Shown here one piece after another: positions 38,242-49,552 of a stretch of 64,000 nt of DNA. Below the pieces are notes generated by a model. It saw nothing but the letters and a program-made list of their open reading frames with translations, did no database searches and was not told the DNA's origin. This DNA comes from Chiua virens (Eukaryota; Basidiomycota; Agaricomycetes; Boletales; Boletaceae), in assembly GCA_019787685.1 (NCBI GenBank), contig JAHNUO010000002.1, forward strand, positions 248,001 through 312,000, in the 5' to 3' direction. A program made the position numbers and the translations under genes. The number at the start of each line of letters is the position of its first letter. The first letter of the stretch is position 1.

Positions 38242-39296
38242 TTGTTCAACTACACCACCACCGTGAACCAGATGAATAACCACTCTAAGGATGCAGATGA
38301 TCGGCTTGATGCTGCTGCATGGCTAGTTGCCATACTGCAAAATAACTTACATAAAGTGGAAAACCAACTGACAGCACTAATGGCACAAATGGCAATAGCC
38401 CCAGGACCGTCATCCTCATCATCATTGGGTGCACCTGCACCAATCATACAATCATCCAAAGTAGAAATCTTTGCAGATCCAGGAATCTACAATGGAGAAA
38501 TGGCCAAATTCGAAGAATGGTGGGCCAAGATCAAGGGATGGCTGGAAATTAATAAAACCACCATTCACACTGACTTCCAGAAGGTTGTTGCAGTGCTCTC
38601 ACGACTAAAGGGAGCGAAATCATCACAATTCACAGAAACGTGACTAGCACAAGGAATGAAGCTCTCCTTTGTGCAGCTTACTGTCAACATCAAAGGAATG
38701 TTTAGGCAGAACAATAAGGTTGATTGGGCGAGAACCAAGCTCGAAAACCGTACTCAAGGGACAATGAGAGTTGAAGACTACATTGTCAAATGGGAGAATC
38801 TGTGGCATGAAGCCGAAATAGATCCCACCCATGCTATCCATCTCCTTGAAACAAATACAGCCAGAAGTATCATCTTCCAAATCTTCAAAGATGGCCAAAG
38901 GCAAAACCCAAATGACGAGATGTATACTAATATAGCTCATCCATCATATGAAGCTGATAGAAACATGGCAGTCACAAAATACCTTGCCACTATTTGCACG
39001 GCAGGAAATTCAATGGAATCCATCAATCTTGTTTATGGAGAGCACACATGGGCCAAGAAAGACCCTAACACCATGGACATATTGTCCACTTACCACAAAG
39101 ATGAAAATTGACGGTTCCACACATCTGAAATACAAAGCGATAGGACAAAAGAAGTCTGGACACACCTAAGTGCTTTAATTGCGAAGCACAAGGACATTAC
39201 CCCAAGGACTGTCCCAAACTGAAGAACCAATGCGGAGAATGCCACTTCTACGGTGGCAGACATAAGAAGGACTGTACCAAATCAAGGAAAGTCTGA
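38242..39296 (+). pseudogene. Gypsy-2b gag, broken
   Basis: Homologue of the 2a gag: MNNHSKDADDRLDAAAWLVA, IFADPGIYNGEMAKFEEWWA, KWENLWHEAEIDPTHAI, then CFNCEAQGHYPKDC and CGECHFYGGRHKKDC. TGA stops at 38641-38643 and 39109-39111 and a one-base loss near 39165 interrupt it. The first codon used (38242) is not ATG; an ATG lies at 38272 (MNNHSKDAD). Confidence 0.85.
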
Positions 39297-39496
39297 TTAA
39301 CTTCCAAGGAAGAGAAGAAAGCTTCTATTTCCACCTTTTTCCTGAAAGTAATGAAAGAGGATCCTTTTGCCACCATTTGTGGAATGGACCCTGAACAAGT
39401 CCAGGCATATTATTACAACAAATATGAATCAGAGAAGAAGGGAAAAGGCAAAGTGAACTGAGTAAACTGGGATATCACGTTCACTAAACCCTTCCG

Positions 39497-40485
39497 AAGT
39501 ATTATGAAAACTCTATTTCTTTAGGTTTTGACTTCTCTTACTCATCCAATACACCTCCCAAGCATGGGGATAAACTGCCAAAACCAAAAACAACAGATAA
39601 TGAAAGTGTTGACAGTGCCTCTGTGGAGTGCAGCGGACACAATAGTTCCATGCTTAATTCTGTCACAAAACCAATACCCAATGGGTCTTTCATTAGATCA
39701 ACATCAATAGAATGAGAAATATCCTTACTGATATTGATATCCCCAGTAAACCAAATTGGTTATGTTGGAGCAAAGGCGCTCTTAGACAGTGGAGCAAATG
39801 CAATCTTCATACACGAGGATTACATCACTAAACACAAGCTCCCATGCCACGCGCTACCACACCCTATACAAGTCTTTAATGTGGACAGAACCAAGAATCA
39901 AGTGGGTTCTATTACTTATACCACCTAAATCCTGATCAATTACAAAGGTCACAGGGAAATAGTGCATGCCGAATTACCAACCTTGGAAAGAATGATCTTA
40001 TCCTCAGATTCACATGGTTAAAGCACTACAACCCCCATATAGACCGGAACACAGGATCAGTCATAATGCAGAGATGCCTGGAATCATGTCACTCGTAAGA
40101 CAAAGACAATTTCTTGGATTCCATTATCACAGGAGAACTTACATGTGCAAACTCTATTGCAGAATCACGTATTTTTACTGCAAACATGGAAACTCCACTT
40201 TCTCCTCCTAAGGAACACACTCTTGAAGAGATGGTCTCACAAGAATATATGAAATATGCTAAAGTTTTTGGAAAAGCTGCATTAGAAAGAATTCCAGTTC
40301 GCAAACTGTAGGATCACGCAATAGATCTCAAAAATACATTCAAACCTAAGAAGGGTCACCTCATTCCTCTCTCTGTTACTGAACAAGAGGAAGTGTTGGC
40401 ATTTATCGATGACCAATTAAAGAAAGGTTATATCAGACCCTCTAAGTCCAAACAAACATCCCTAGTATTCTTTGTCCCTAAAAAG
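39497..40485 (+). pseudogene. Gypsy-2b pol, protease and start of RT
   Basis: Protease segment ISPVNQIGYVGAKALLDSGA (39737-39796). Later pieces are LSPPKEHTLEEMVSQEYMKY and GYIRPSKSKQTSLVFFVPKK. Several stops and a one-base loss are seen near 39928-40100 and at 40309. It is cut by a solo LTR at 40486. Confidence 0.85.
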
Positions 40486-41090
40486 TGTTACAATCACACA
40501 ATATACTATCCTAATCCCTCTATTTTTTGCCTATTTTTCCATATTTTTCCCTTTGCATTTGAGCTTGCTATAAGCATTCCATTCCTTCCAAGTTTCCGAG
40601 TTTCTGGAGTTTCCGAAATTCCCATGCTCTCGGAAACTCCGGAACTGAACACTTAGCAAATACAAAGTGATATATGATTGAAATACATTGACCCATGCCT
40701 TGCTATGGTCTAGAACCACTAACTCAGACACCCTCTAGACTCATAGTATGTCATTCTATTCTACACATGCTCACCTCATGCCTACCTCACCTCATGCCTA
40801 CCCTCATATCCATTCCTCCTCATGTCTATGATGCAATTACATTCTATGGCTATGTATTCTAGATCCATATACCCTATACCCATTCAAACCCTTGTCCCAT
40901 AGCATAGCATATCTGTAGATTTACCTTACACTTATACAAACAGTAGAATAGTATAAAAGGGACATCCCCAACTCACTGAAGGACCCAGTCTTGTCCTTCT
41001 GGAGTTTCCCCAAGCCTCTCTAGTCACACAGACTCGCTTTCATTGTCCTTCCAGCAAATAACTTAAGCCTGTAAAGGTTTGGTTGTTTCA
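40486..41090 (+). repeat. Solo LTR in Gypsy-2b RT
   Basis: 605 bp, TGTTACAATCACAC...GGTTGTTTCA, target duplication AAAAG (40481-40485 and 41091-41095). It belongs to another family with Gypsy-2-like ends. A TATA-like AGTATAAAAGGG occurs at about 40951. Confidence 0.88.
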
Positions 41091-41610
41091 AAAAGAATGG
41101 AAAGAAGCACATGGTTCAGGACTACCATTACCTAAATGAACACACAAGCAAAAACAATTATTTGCTCCCCCTTCTCTCCCAACTCATGGTTCTTGAGGTT
41201 CTCAAATGCCTTGAAGAAAACGATTTATTCATAAAACCAGAAAATTGTTATTTTTGCATCAAAGAAGTGAATTTCCTCAGAATGATTGTGGAACTAATGA
41301 AATTAGAATGGATGATGAGAAAACCACAGCAGTAGCCAAATGGCCTGTTCCCTCTTCAGTCAAACATGTTTGCAGCTTTCTCAGTCTCATCAACTTCTAT
41401 TGCAGATTCATCAAAGATTATGGCAAAATTGCATGCCCTTTACATGATTTAACTAAAAAGGATCAGAAATTCAAATGGACCTTCACTTGTGATGAAGTGT
41501 TCCACCTGCTTAAAAAGGCATTTACAACAGCTCCTATGCTCACTTATCTGGATCAGAACTCCCAATATCACTTAGAATGTGATTTATCAGATTTTGCCAC
41601 AGGAGTAGTC
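41091..41610 (+). pseudogene. Gypsy-2b RT remnant with catalytic core deleted
   Basis: After MVQDYHYLNEHT...LLSQLM the sequence jumps to VLEVLKCLEENDLFIKPEN. Compared with copy 2a (32480-32770), about 280 bp are missing, including the YIDD motif. It continues with NFYCRFIKDYGKIACPLHDL and is cut in the RNase H at 41611 by Gypsy-3. Confidence 0.88.
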
Positions 41611-42178
41611 TGTCATATCCCGTATATCTCATCGATCCAACTCCAAGGTCTCTGGGCTTACTCCTTCATAACTCCGGTACGATCTCTCTCCGGACACAAC
41701 TCCTGATCTCCGGACTTCACTTAGAACCTTCTCAATTTCCTCTTGTCTCTTTTCGTACTAGTGTTACATTAGTAATAACCTGTGTCTCGCTTAACAGCAC
41801 AGCTCCGGCCTCTGTACATACCCGGCTCCACTCCGGTTACATACTTTCCCGATTTCCATCTTACTCAGTTTCTTACCAACCCTGTTACTAATCTCCATTC
41901 TACTCCGAGTATATAAACTGTAGTACTCCAACTTTGTACCCTCAGTCTGAATATTAGTTTACCTTCTATTCCCTCTGAACTCCATAAGACCTCAATGGTC
42001 TTATCTCTGCTTGACTTCACTTTGGTGTTAAGTCTCACCTCCGACCTCCGTTCTCTGTTCTCCGAAATAAAGGACAGACTCGTGACAAGGGCGCACCACA
42101 CACGGTGAAGCCAAGTCCCTCCGCAAGAATAACTCTGGAGTTCCGGAGTTAATACCCCGAGTAGACCCAGTCTTAACA
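41611..42178 (+). repeat. Gypsy-3 5' LTR
   Basis: 568 bp beginning TGTCATATCCCG and ending GTCTTAACA. A TATA-like GAGTATATAAACTG occurs at about 41907. Many of the differences from the 3' LTR are C/T or G/A. Confidence 0.9.
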
Positions 42179-42215
42179 GTATATTCAGACTTCCACTTGT
42201 CACTAGTCACTGAAC

Positions 42216-43601
42216 ATGGCTACGCACGCAACCAGATCCAGAAGCTGCGCTAAAGGCGCACGACCAATATCTCCACGATTCAACCCTCTCATACAATACG
42301 GAAGTACTCGTCGAGGTACAGAACTCATCGAACAATTCTGAACCTTTTCCTCCAGACACGCCCCTTCTGCCTCCATGGCAGGTTGTGTACCACAAACTCC
42401 CACTCCGGGAGCACGCATCGCAGAGTGCACACTCGGAGGACGACTAGATACTACTCTGTCCGAACTCTCTGAAGAACCCATCACTGCACCACAGAATGTG
42501 TTAGGTGATGATGACCCAGACGATCTGGACTACCCCGGAGATGATCCTGGTTCCGACCACGACTCCAACCCTGATTCATATCGCTCAGAGAACGACCTCA
42601 CCGAGGCTGAAAACGTTCTTGGACAGCTCGCCAATGCTATTCGCGACCTCACCCGTTCTTCCCGTTGCCCTCCCTCTGACTCCTCTCCCCGCACTAAGGT
42701 CCGGGAACCAGACCAGTTTGATGGGACTGATCCCCACAAACTCCGAGTCTTCCTGGTCCAATGCGAACTAAACTTCCAAGACCGCCCTAACGCTTTCCGC
42801 ACAGACCGCGCCAAAGTAACCTTTGCGCAGTCTTACCTCAAGGGTATGGCTCTGGAATGGTTCGAACCGGACCTACTCCAGATGGAAGATTTGACACTCC
42901 GTCCTGACTGGATGGATAACTACACCAAGTTTGTCTTGGAACTCCAGATGAACTTCGGACCTCACGACCCCGTCGGAGATGCCGAGCATCAGCTCGATCA
43001 TCTCTCTATGAAGGATGGACAGCATATCAACAAGTACGTTGTCGAATTTAACAGGATTGCTTCGCAAGTCCGAGGTTACGGAGAAGGTGCCCTCCGGCAC
43101 CATTTCTACAATGGGCTGCCTGACCGCATCAAGGATGAGATCTCCCGTGTTGGCAAACCCTCCGACCTTGTCCAACTCCGCTACCTCACACAAGGTATCG
43201 ACGCACGCTACTGGGAGCGCAAGTCCGAGATAAACTGCCAAACAAAGCAACCCTCTAACAACTCTGCACCCAAGACCTCTGAGAAACACTCCGCATCCAA
43301 CTCCGGTAATCATTCCGGCAACCAGAAGTCGAAAGACTCCTCGGAGTCCAAAGGCAAAGTTGCCACTACCCCCGCTGTCCCGAAGCCCGACTATTCTTCT
43401 AAGTTAGGCAAGGACGGTAAACTCACTGCAGAAGAACACAAACATCGTTTCAACAATAACCTCTGCATGTTCTGCGGGAAATCCGGGCACATGGCTAAGG
43501 ATTGCTCCAAGTCTTCTTCCAGGGCATCCAAGGCTCGTGCAATGAAGACCGCAACTCCGGAAACAAAACCGGATACCTCCAGCACGGAGGCAAAAAAATA
43601 G
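42216..43601 (+). pseudogene. Gypsy-3 gag
   Basis: ATG at 42216 (MATHATRSRSCAKGARPISP) runs in the same frame to an in-frame TGA near 42340. An open frame then goes from 42375 (MAGCVPQTPTPGA) to 43601. It contains the retrotransposon Gag core (PDQFDGTDPHKLRVFLVQCE, YLKGMALEWFEPDL, INKYVVEFNRIASQV, YNGLPDRIKDEI) and one zinc knuckle CMFCGKSGHMAKDC (43466-43507). Whether 42375 is the true start or a remnant after the stop cannot be decided from sequence alone. Confidence 0.88.
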
Positions 43602-43619
43602 TCTGCAACCTCCGCAACT

Positions 43620-45180
43620 CCGCACGGATGGAAGGTTGCGTTGACACCTCCCGTGCACCTAAGGAGCTACGTCTCAACGCATCCGCTCTTTCAGATCCCA
43701 AATCCCTTATGCCCTCCATCTCTATAGTCTCCCATGACATTCCTTCCTTCTCTGTGCTTGTAGACTCCGGCTCCTCCGATTGTTTCATAGATACAACCTT
43801 TGTCAATGACCATGAAATTTCCTCCTACTCCGTACCTCCGCTTCAACTCCGACTCTTCGATGGAACATCCAATTCAACCATTACTCAAGCGATCAACCTC
43901 TCTATACGTTTCAAAACCGGTGATATCACTCCGACAACATTCTACGTCACCCCGTTGGATGGATCGTGTTCCCTTGTTCTAGGACATAACTGGCTGACCC
44001 GCCACAATCCGTTGATTGATTGGGTTTCTAGCAGTATCTCGTTCCGCACACCTGAACACACCAGTCCAGCACCTCCAAGCTCATCTCCGCAGCCCCCGGA
44101 CTTACCTCCTCCGGCTGATACCACCACCTCAGATACACCGCGTTTCTCCGAGTGAAAGGCTCCTCCCATTGCGCTTATCAACGCAGCTGCTTTTGCATTG
44201 GCATGCCGCCTTGAAGGCTCCGTACAATTTAGCCTGCAACTCCGTCCCCAGGAAACTGAGCTCCGCTCGGTCTCCACCTCCCCCGAAACCCCTGTCGATC
44301 TGTCCTCCATTCCTCCGGAATACCACGACTTTGCTGATGTGTTCAGTAAGAGCAAAGCGTCCACGCTTGCTCCGCATCGCGAGCACAACCTCAAGATCGA
44401 TTTAGAGGAAGGTGCTTCCCCTCCAGTAGGAACCACCTATTCCCTTTCTCCATCCAAACTTGGGTCCCTCTGTACATTCCTCAATGAGCATCTCACTATG
44501 GGCTTCATCCGCCCTTCCTCCTCCGCTCATGCCGCTCCGGTTCTCTTTGTCCACAAGAAGGACGGTTCACTCTGCCTTTGCGTCGACTTCCGAGGACTGA
44601 ATAAGATCACGAAGAAAGACCGCTACCCGCTTCCCCGCATCTCCGACCTCCTTGACGCTCCGAGCAACGTGAAGATCTACACCAAAATCGACCTCCGGCA
44701 CGCCTACCACTTAGTCCGCATCGCTGAGGGAGATGAATGGAAAACTTCATTCCGCACACGCTACGGATCTTACGAATGGCTTGTCATGCCTTTTGGCTTG
44801 ACCAACACCCCTGTGGCTTTCCAGCGGTTCGTCAATACCATCTTCGCTGATCTATTAGATGTTTGCGTGATAGTCTACCTGGATGACATTTTAATCTACT
44901 CGACGGATAAAGCTTCCCACCAGGAGCATGTCCGAGAGGTTCTCCGAAGACTCCGCAAAAACAATCTGTACACCAAACCCAAAAAATGCGAATGGTCCAC
45001 AGACACTACCGAGTACCTCAGTTACCAGCTCTCTCCCTCCGGTCTCTCTATGTCCCCGGAGAAAGTCAAATCTATTCAAGACTGGCCCAAACCCCGCAAG
45101 GTGAAGGACATTCGTCCTTCCTCGGTTTCACAAATTTCTACTGACGTTTCATCTCCAATTACTCCGATATTGTTGTTCCT
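43620..45180 (+). pseudogene. Gypsy-3 pol, protease and reverse transcriptase
   Basis: Protease SFSVLVDSGSSDCFIDTTFV (about 43750) and LVLGHNWLTRHNPLIDW. After a TGA at 44153-44155 (SE*KAPPIAL, Arg expected) the RT begins: [68 protein letters not shown] and the catalytic [10 protein letters not shown] at about 44875-44904. At about 45110 the frame shifts by one base before the FLGFTNFY motif, which is itself followed by TGA. Confidence 0.92.
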
Positions 45181-47298
45181 TTAACTCGCCTGACTCGCAA
45201 AGGCACTCCGTGGAACTTTGGCGATGACTGCCGCTCCGCCTTCCAGAAACTTAAGGATGCTTTCACCTCCACACCTGTTCTAATGCATTGGGTCCCTGAC
45301 GCTCCCCTCATTATGGAGACAGATGCCTCCGACTATGCTATCGCCGGTATTCTCTCCATCCAGTGCTCAGACAATGAAGTCCGGCCTGTCGCGTATTATT
45401 CTTGGATGTTGTCTCCTCTGGAGCTCAACTATGACACCCATGACAAAGAACTCCTTGCTATACATGAAGCATTCCGAACCTGGAGACATTACCTTGAAGG
45501 CTCCGGCACTCCAGTTGACATCGTCACCGACCACAAAAATCTCGAATATTTCTCTACTACGAAACTCTTGACTCGGCGACAAGCTCGCTGGTCGGAGTTC
45601 CTTAGTCAATTCAATATGATCGTTCGTTTCCGACCCGGACGCCTTGGAGCTAAGCCCGATGCCCTCACTCGACAATGGGACGTCTATCCCAAAGAGGGGG
45701 ATAGGGACTACGCTCGCGTCAATCCTCATAACTTCAAACCCATCTTTACCCAAGAACAGCTCGTGTCTTCCCTTAGAGCAACATGCCTCGCTGCTCCGGT
45801 ACTCCGAGCAAGCACCCTCTTCGACCTTGAAACCCTTCATAATGATATCCTCTCCGCTCTTCCCTCTGATCCTCTGGCCACAGTACACATGTCTGAGTCC
45901 GAACCCTCGGAGTCACGTTGGAACATCAATTCAGACGGTTTCTTACGCCTAGACAATCGCATCTACGTCCCCAACTCCAATGATCTCCGACTCCGAGTAC
46001 TCCGATACAAACATGACCATCCACTCTCCGGACACTTCGGACAAAACCACACTTTGGAACTTATTCGCCGCGAATACACTTGGCCTGGCATCAGGACATT
46101 CGTCAAAGAGTATATCTCATCCTGTACCTCCTGTGCTCACGCAAAGGTTCCAAGACATAAGCCTTACGGATTACTGAAACAACTCCCCATCCCTGAACGT
46201 CCCTGGAACTCCATATCAATGGACTTCATCAAACAGCTTCCTCCGTCCTCCGGTTACACCGCCATCCTAGTCATAGTAGATTGCCTGTCAAAACAGTGCA
46301 TCTTCATCCCCACCTACGACATGATAACATCCCCGGACTTGGCTAAGTTGTTCCTTCTCCATGTGTTCTCGAAACACGGAGTTCCTTCCCACATTACATC
46401 TGATCGCGGATCAGAATTCGTGTCGCACTTCTTTAGGTCCCTTGGAAAGGCCTTAGACATCCAGCTCCATTTCACCTCCGGTTATCATCCCGAAGGAGAT
46501 GGCCAGACAGAGCGCATGAACCAGACCCTAGAACAATATCTCCAAGTCTACTGTAACTACCAACAGGACAACTGGTCCGAACTCCTGCCCCTCGCGGAGT
46601 TCTCATACAACAATGCTCCGAACGCCACCACCGGTGTCTCTCCGTTCTTCGCCAACAAGGGCTACCACCCAAACATCTCCGTGTACCCCAAACGGGACAT
46701 GACCTCCGCACACGCACGCGAATACTCCGTTGATCTCGACTCACTCCACCAATTCCTCCGAGAGGAAATGGCCCATGCTCAAGAGTGATACCAAGGACCT
46801 GCTGATGCCAGGCGAACTCCGGCTCCGGACTTCAAAGTCGGAGACCAGGTATTCATCAAGGCTAAGTACTTCAGAACTACCCGGCCCTCTAAGAAACTCT
46901 CCGACAAGAATTTAGGGCCATACGACATCATCGCTCAAGCTGGGACCCACTCCTTCACACTCCGTCTCCCCGACTCCATGAAGTCTGTACACCCGGTGTT
47001 CCATGTCTCTCAATTAGAACCTTGTGTTCCAAACACCATACCAAACCATGTTCAACCCCCACCACCTCCAATTGAAGTAGACAGCGAACCGGAGTATGAG
47101 ATCTCCGAAATCCTCGATTCCAAAATAGATCAACGAAGGAAGAATTGCAAACTATTGTACTTGGTACGATGGGCTGGCTACAAAGGTACTGATGAAGAAA
47201 CTTCTTGGTTGTTGGCTACCGAACTCAGGCATGCTTCTGAAATTGTTACGGAGTTTCATCTCCGGTACCCGGACAAACCCGGACCTCACTCCGCATAA
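45116..47298 (+). pseudogene. Gypsy-3 pol, RNase H, integrase and chromodomain
   Basis: RNase H: METDASDYAIAGILS, KELLAIHEAFRTWRHYLEG, VTDHKNLEYFSTTK. Integrase: the zinc-binding segment HPLSGHFGQNHTLELIRREY with CTSCAHAK, then the core SMDFIKQLPPSSGYTAILVI, TSDRGSEFVSHFF and HPEGDGQTERMNQTLEQYL. GPY/F region: LGPYDIIAQAGTHSFTLRLP. Chromodomain: EPEYEISEILDSKI...YLVRWAGYKGTDEETSWL. A TGA at 46786-46788 (AQE*YQGPAD, Arg expected) is the only break after the frameshift at the start. Close to intact otherwise. Confidence 0.93.
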
Positions 47299-47353
47299 CG
47301 ATGAACAAATCTTATTAACAAAATATTCTATCTACTTGCCCTTAGCCAGATCC

Positions 47354-47907
47354 TGTCATATACCGCTCCATTCTCCGTTCCTCCGGATACAACTCCGTAC
47401 CTCTTAGACCATAACTCTGGGTCGATCACCCTCAGGACGCAACTCCGTGATCCCGGACCTCCGTTACATATATATGTTTCCTCTTTTATTTTAGTACATA
47501 ACCTGTGTCTCGCTTATGAGCACAGCTCTGGCTTTCTCAGTACCCGACTTACCTCCGGCTATGTAGTTTCCCGATCTTCCGTCTTACTCAGTTCTTACCA
47601 ACTCCGTTACTAATCTCCATTCCACTCCGAGTATATAAACTGTAGTACCCTGACTGTGTACCCTTAGTCTGAATATTAGTTTATTGTACGACTCACTCTG
47701 AACACTCCATAAGACCTTGACGGTCTTTACTCCGCTCGACTCCACTTTATGTGTTGAGTCATATATCTACCTCCGTTCTCCGCACGTCCGAAATATAGGG
47801 ACAGACTGTGACAAGGGCGCACCACATACTGTGAAGCCAAGTCCCGTCCGATGTTACAACTCCGGAGATCCGGAGTTGGCTACCTCCGAGTCGCATGGTC
47901 TCTAACA
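47354..47907 (+). repeat. Solo LTR inside Gypsy-3
   Basis: 554 bp, TGTCATATACCGC...GTCTCTAACA, target duplication GATCC (47349-47353 and 47908-47912). Same family as the minus-strand solo LTR 20933-21498 and distantly similar to the Gypsy-3 LTR itself. Confidence 0.9.
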
Positions 47908-47912
47908 GATCC

Positions 47913-48810
47913 TCCCTAAGTCTATCTACGTCCTCTTCATTGTGTAACTCCTGCTGCTCTTGCCCCAACTCCGCTACCTCCGATTCCACTCCGACCATCG
48001 CGTCGGCATCCTCTTCCTCCGACTCCGGCTCCGGCGACCACTCCCCATGCAACTCCTCTCCCTTGAGATGGGCCAGCTCCTCCATCCAGTCCGCCATCCT
48101 TTCCACCTGCGCCGTCAAACGGTCCAGCCACTTGATGTGCAACTTGAAGGCGGTAGCGATCTCCTTCCAGACCGCTACCATCTCCGAGTTCCCGGCGCAC
48201 TCTCCGCAGCTCCGGTCCCTGCTCGGCCCTGCCTCCACCACCTCCACGGACGCCGACCTCATCTTCTTCTTCCTCGGCCCCTCCTCGTCATCCACGCGTC
48301 TCCTCCGTCTCTTCTCCGGTCGCTCCTCTCCTGGGAGCTCGCACTTCAGCTTGCCCTTCTGGCAAGCCTTGCAGGACCGTCCCTTTTTCCCTTCTCCGGG
48401 AACGCACTCGATCCCCGCCATTATGCATCTTGCACACGGCTCCCTCTCTTTCTCCTTCCCCTTGCCCTTATTCTTCGGAGCGCTTTGCTCCGCTTGGATC
48501 TCCTCGGCCTGTCAACTCCGTCAGCTCCGCGCTACTCGGACTTAACTCACTACTCACCCTCTTCTTGGCCGCCTCCTCGGCCTCCTTGAGGCGCTTCTCC
48601 TCCGCGAGCTTCTGCGCCTCCTCCGCCTTCCGCTTTGCCTCCTCCGCCTTCTGTCTCGCCTCCTCCACTTTCCTCAGTTGCTCCTCCTCCTTCCACGCTT
48701 TTGCGCGTCAACGCCGCTCGGACGCCTTTGCCTCGAACAGCTCGTCGCTGTTGTCGTCGGCCTCCTTGAGACGCTCGTCGCTCCATTGTTTGACGTTGTC
48801 GATATCGGAC
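47913..48810 (-). pseudogene. Antisense zinc-cluster reading frame of Gypsy-3
   Basis: Minus-strand frame between pol and the 3' LTR. From the ATG at 48810 it reads MSDIDNVKQWSDERLKEADD, then, after an in-frame TGA near 48710, a Lys/Glu/Ala-rich coiled-coil-like stretch (EEARQKAEEAKRKAEEAQKL). After a frameshift near 48515 comes a paired cysteine block CARCIMAGIECVPG...CKACQKGKLKCELPG, then a basic KRRRRR patch and an acidic C-terminal half. The CxxCx6C spacing resembles fungal zinc clusters. Comparable proteins with coiled coil plus CxxCx6C pairs are, from memory, common in mushroom genomes. Function unknown; possibly DNA or RNA binding. Confidence 0.6.
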
Positions 48811-48979
48811 ATGGTAGAGGTTGGAAGTTAAGGAGCGAAGGCACGCCCAAATTTATATGAGGGACTCCGCATCTGAGTCCGAAATTGAAGTCCACAAATC
48901 CGCTTTGACCTTGCTTTGCTTTGACAGCTATTGTTTCTCGCTTATGGCCTTCAGGGGTTCAGGCCTAAAGGGGGGATAC

Positions 48980-49547
48980 TGTCATATCCCATATATCTCA
49001 TTGATCCAACTCCGAGGTCTCCGTGCTTACTCCTTCATAACTCCGGTACGATCTCTCTCTGGACACAACTCCTGATCTCCGGACTTCACTTAGAACCTTC
49101 TCAATTTCCTCTTGTCTCTTTTCGTACTAGTGTTACATTAGTAATAACCTGTGTCTCGCTTAACAGCACAGCTCCGGCCTCTGTACATACCCGGCTCCAC
49201 TCTGGTTACATACTTTCCCGATTTCCATCTTACTCAGTTTCTTACCAACCCCGTTACTAATCTCCATTCTACTCCAAGTATATAAACTGTAGTACTCCGA
49301 CTTTGTACCCTCAGTCTGAATATTAGTTTACCTTCTATTCCCTCCGAACTCCATAAGACCTCAACGGTCTTATCTCTGCTCGACTTCACTTTGGTGTTAA
49401 GTCTCACCTCCGACCTCCGTTCTCCATTCTCTGAAATAAAGGACAGACTCGTGACAAGGGCGCACCACACATGGTGAAGCCAAGTCCCTCCGCAAGAATA
49501 ACTCTGGAGTTCCGGAGTTAATACCCTGAGTAGACCTGGTCTTAACA
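48980..49547 (+). repeat. Gypsy-3 3' LTR
   Basis: 568 bp, preceded by the purine tract AAAGGGGGGATAC and followed by target duplication TAGTC. Confidence 0.92.
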
Positions 49548-49552
49548 TAGTC

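Larger units (their letters stand above)
41611..49547 (+). mobile_element. Gypsy-3: Ty3/Gypsy retrotransposon nested in Gypsy-2b
   Basis: Two 568-bp LTRs (41611-42178, 48980-49547), TG...CA, with target duplication TAGTC (41606-41610 and 49548-49552). Removing it and one TAGTC restores the RNase H of Gypsy-2b (ATGVV joined to LSLEKD). Gene order is gag, protease, RT, RNase H, integrase, chromodomain on the plus strand, then a solo LTR and an antisense frame. The body is richer in CpG than Gypsy-2, so it looks younger. Confidence 0.93.
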
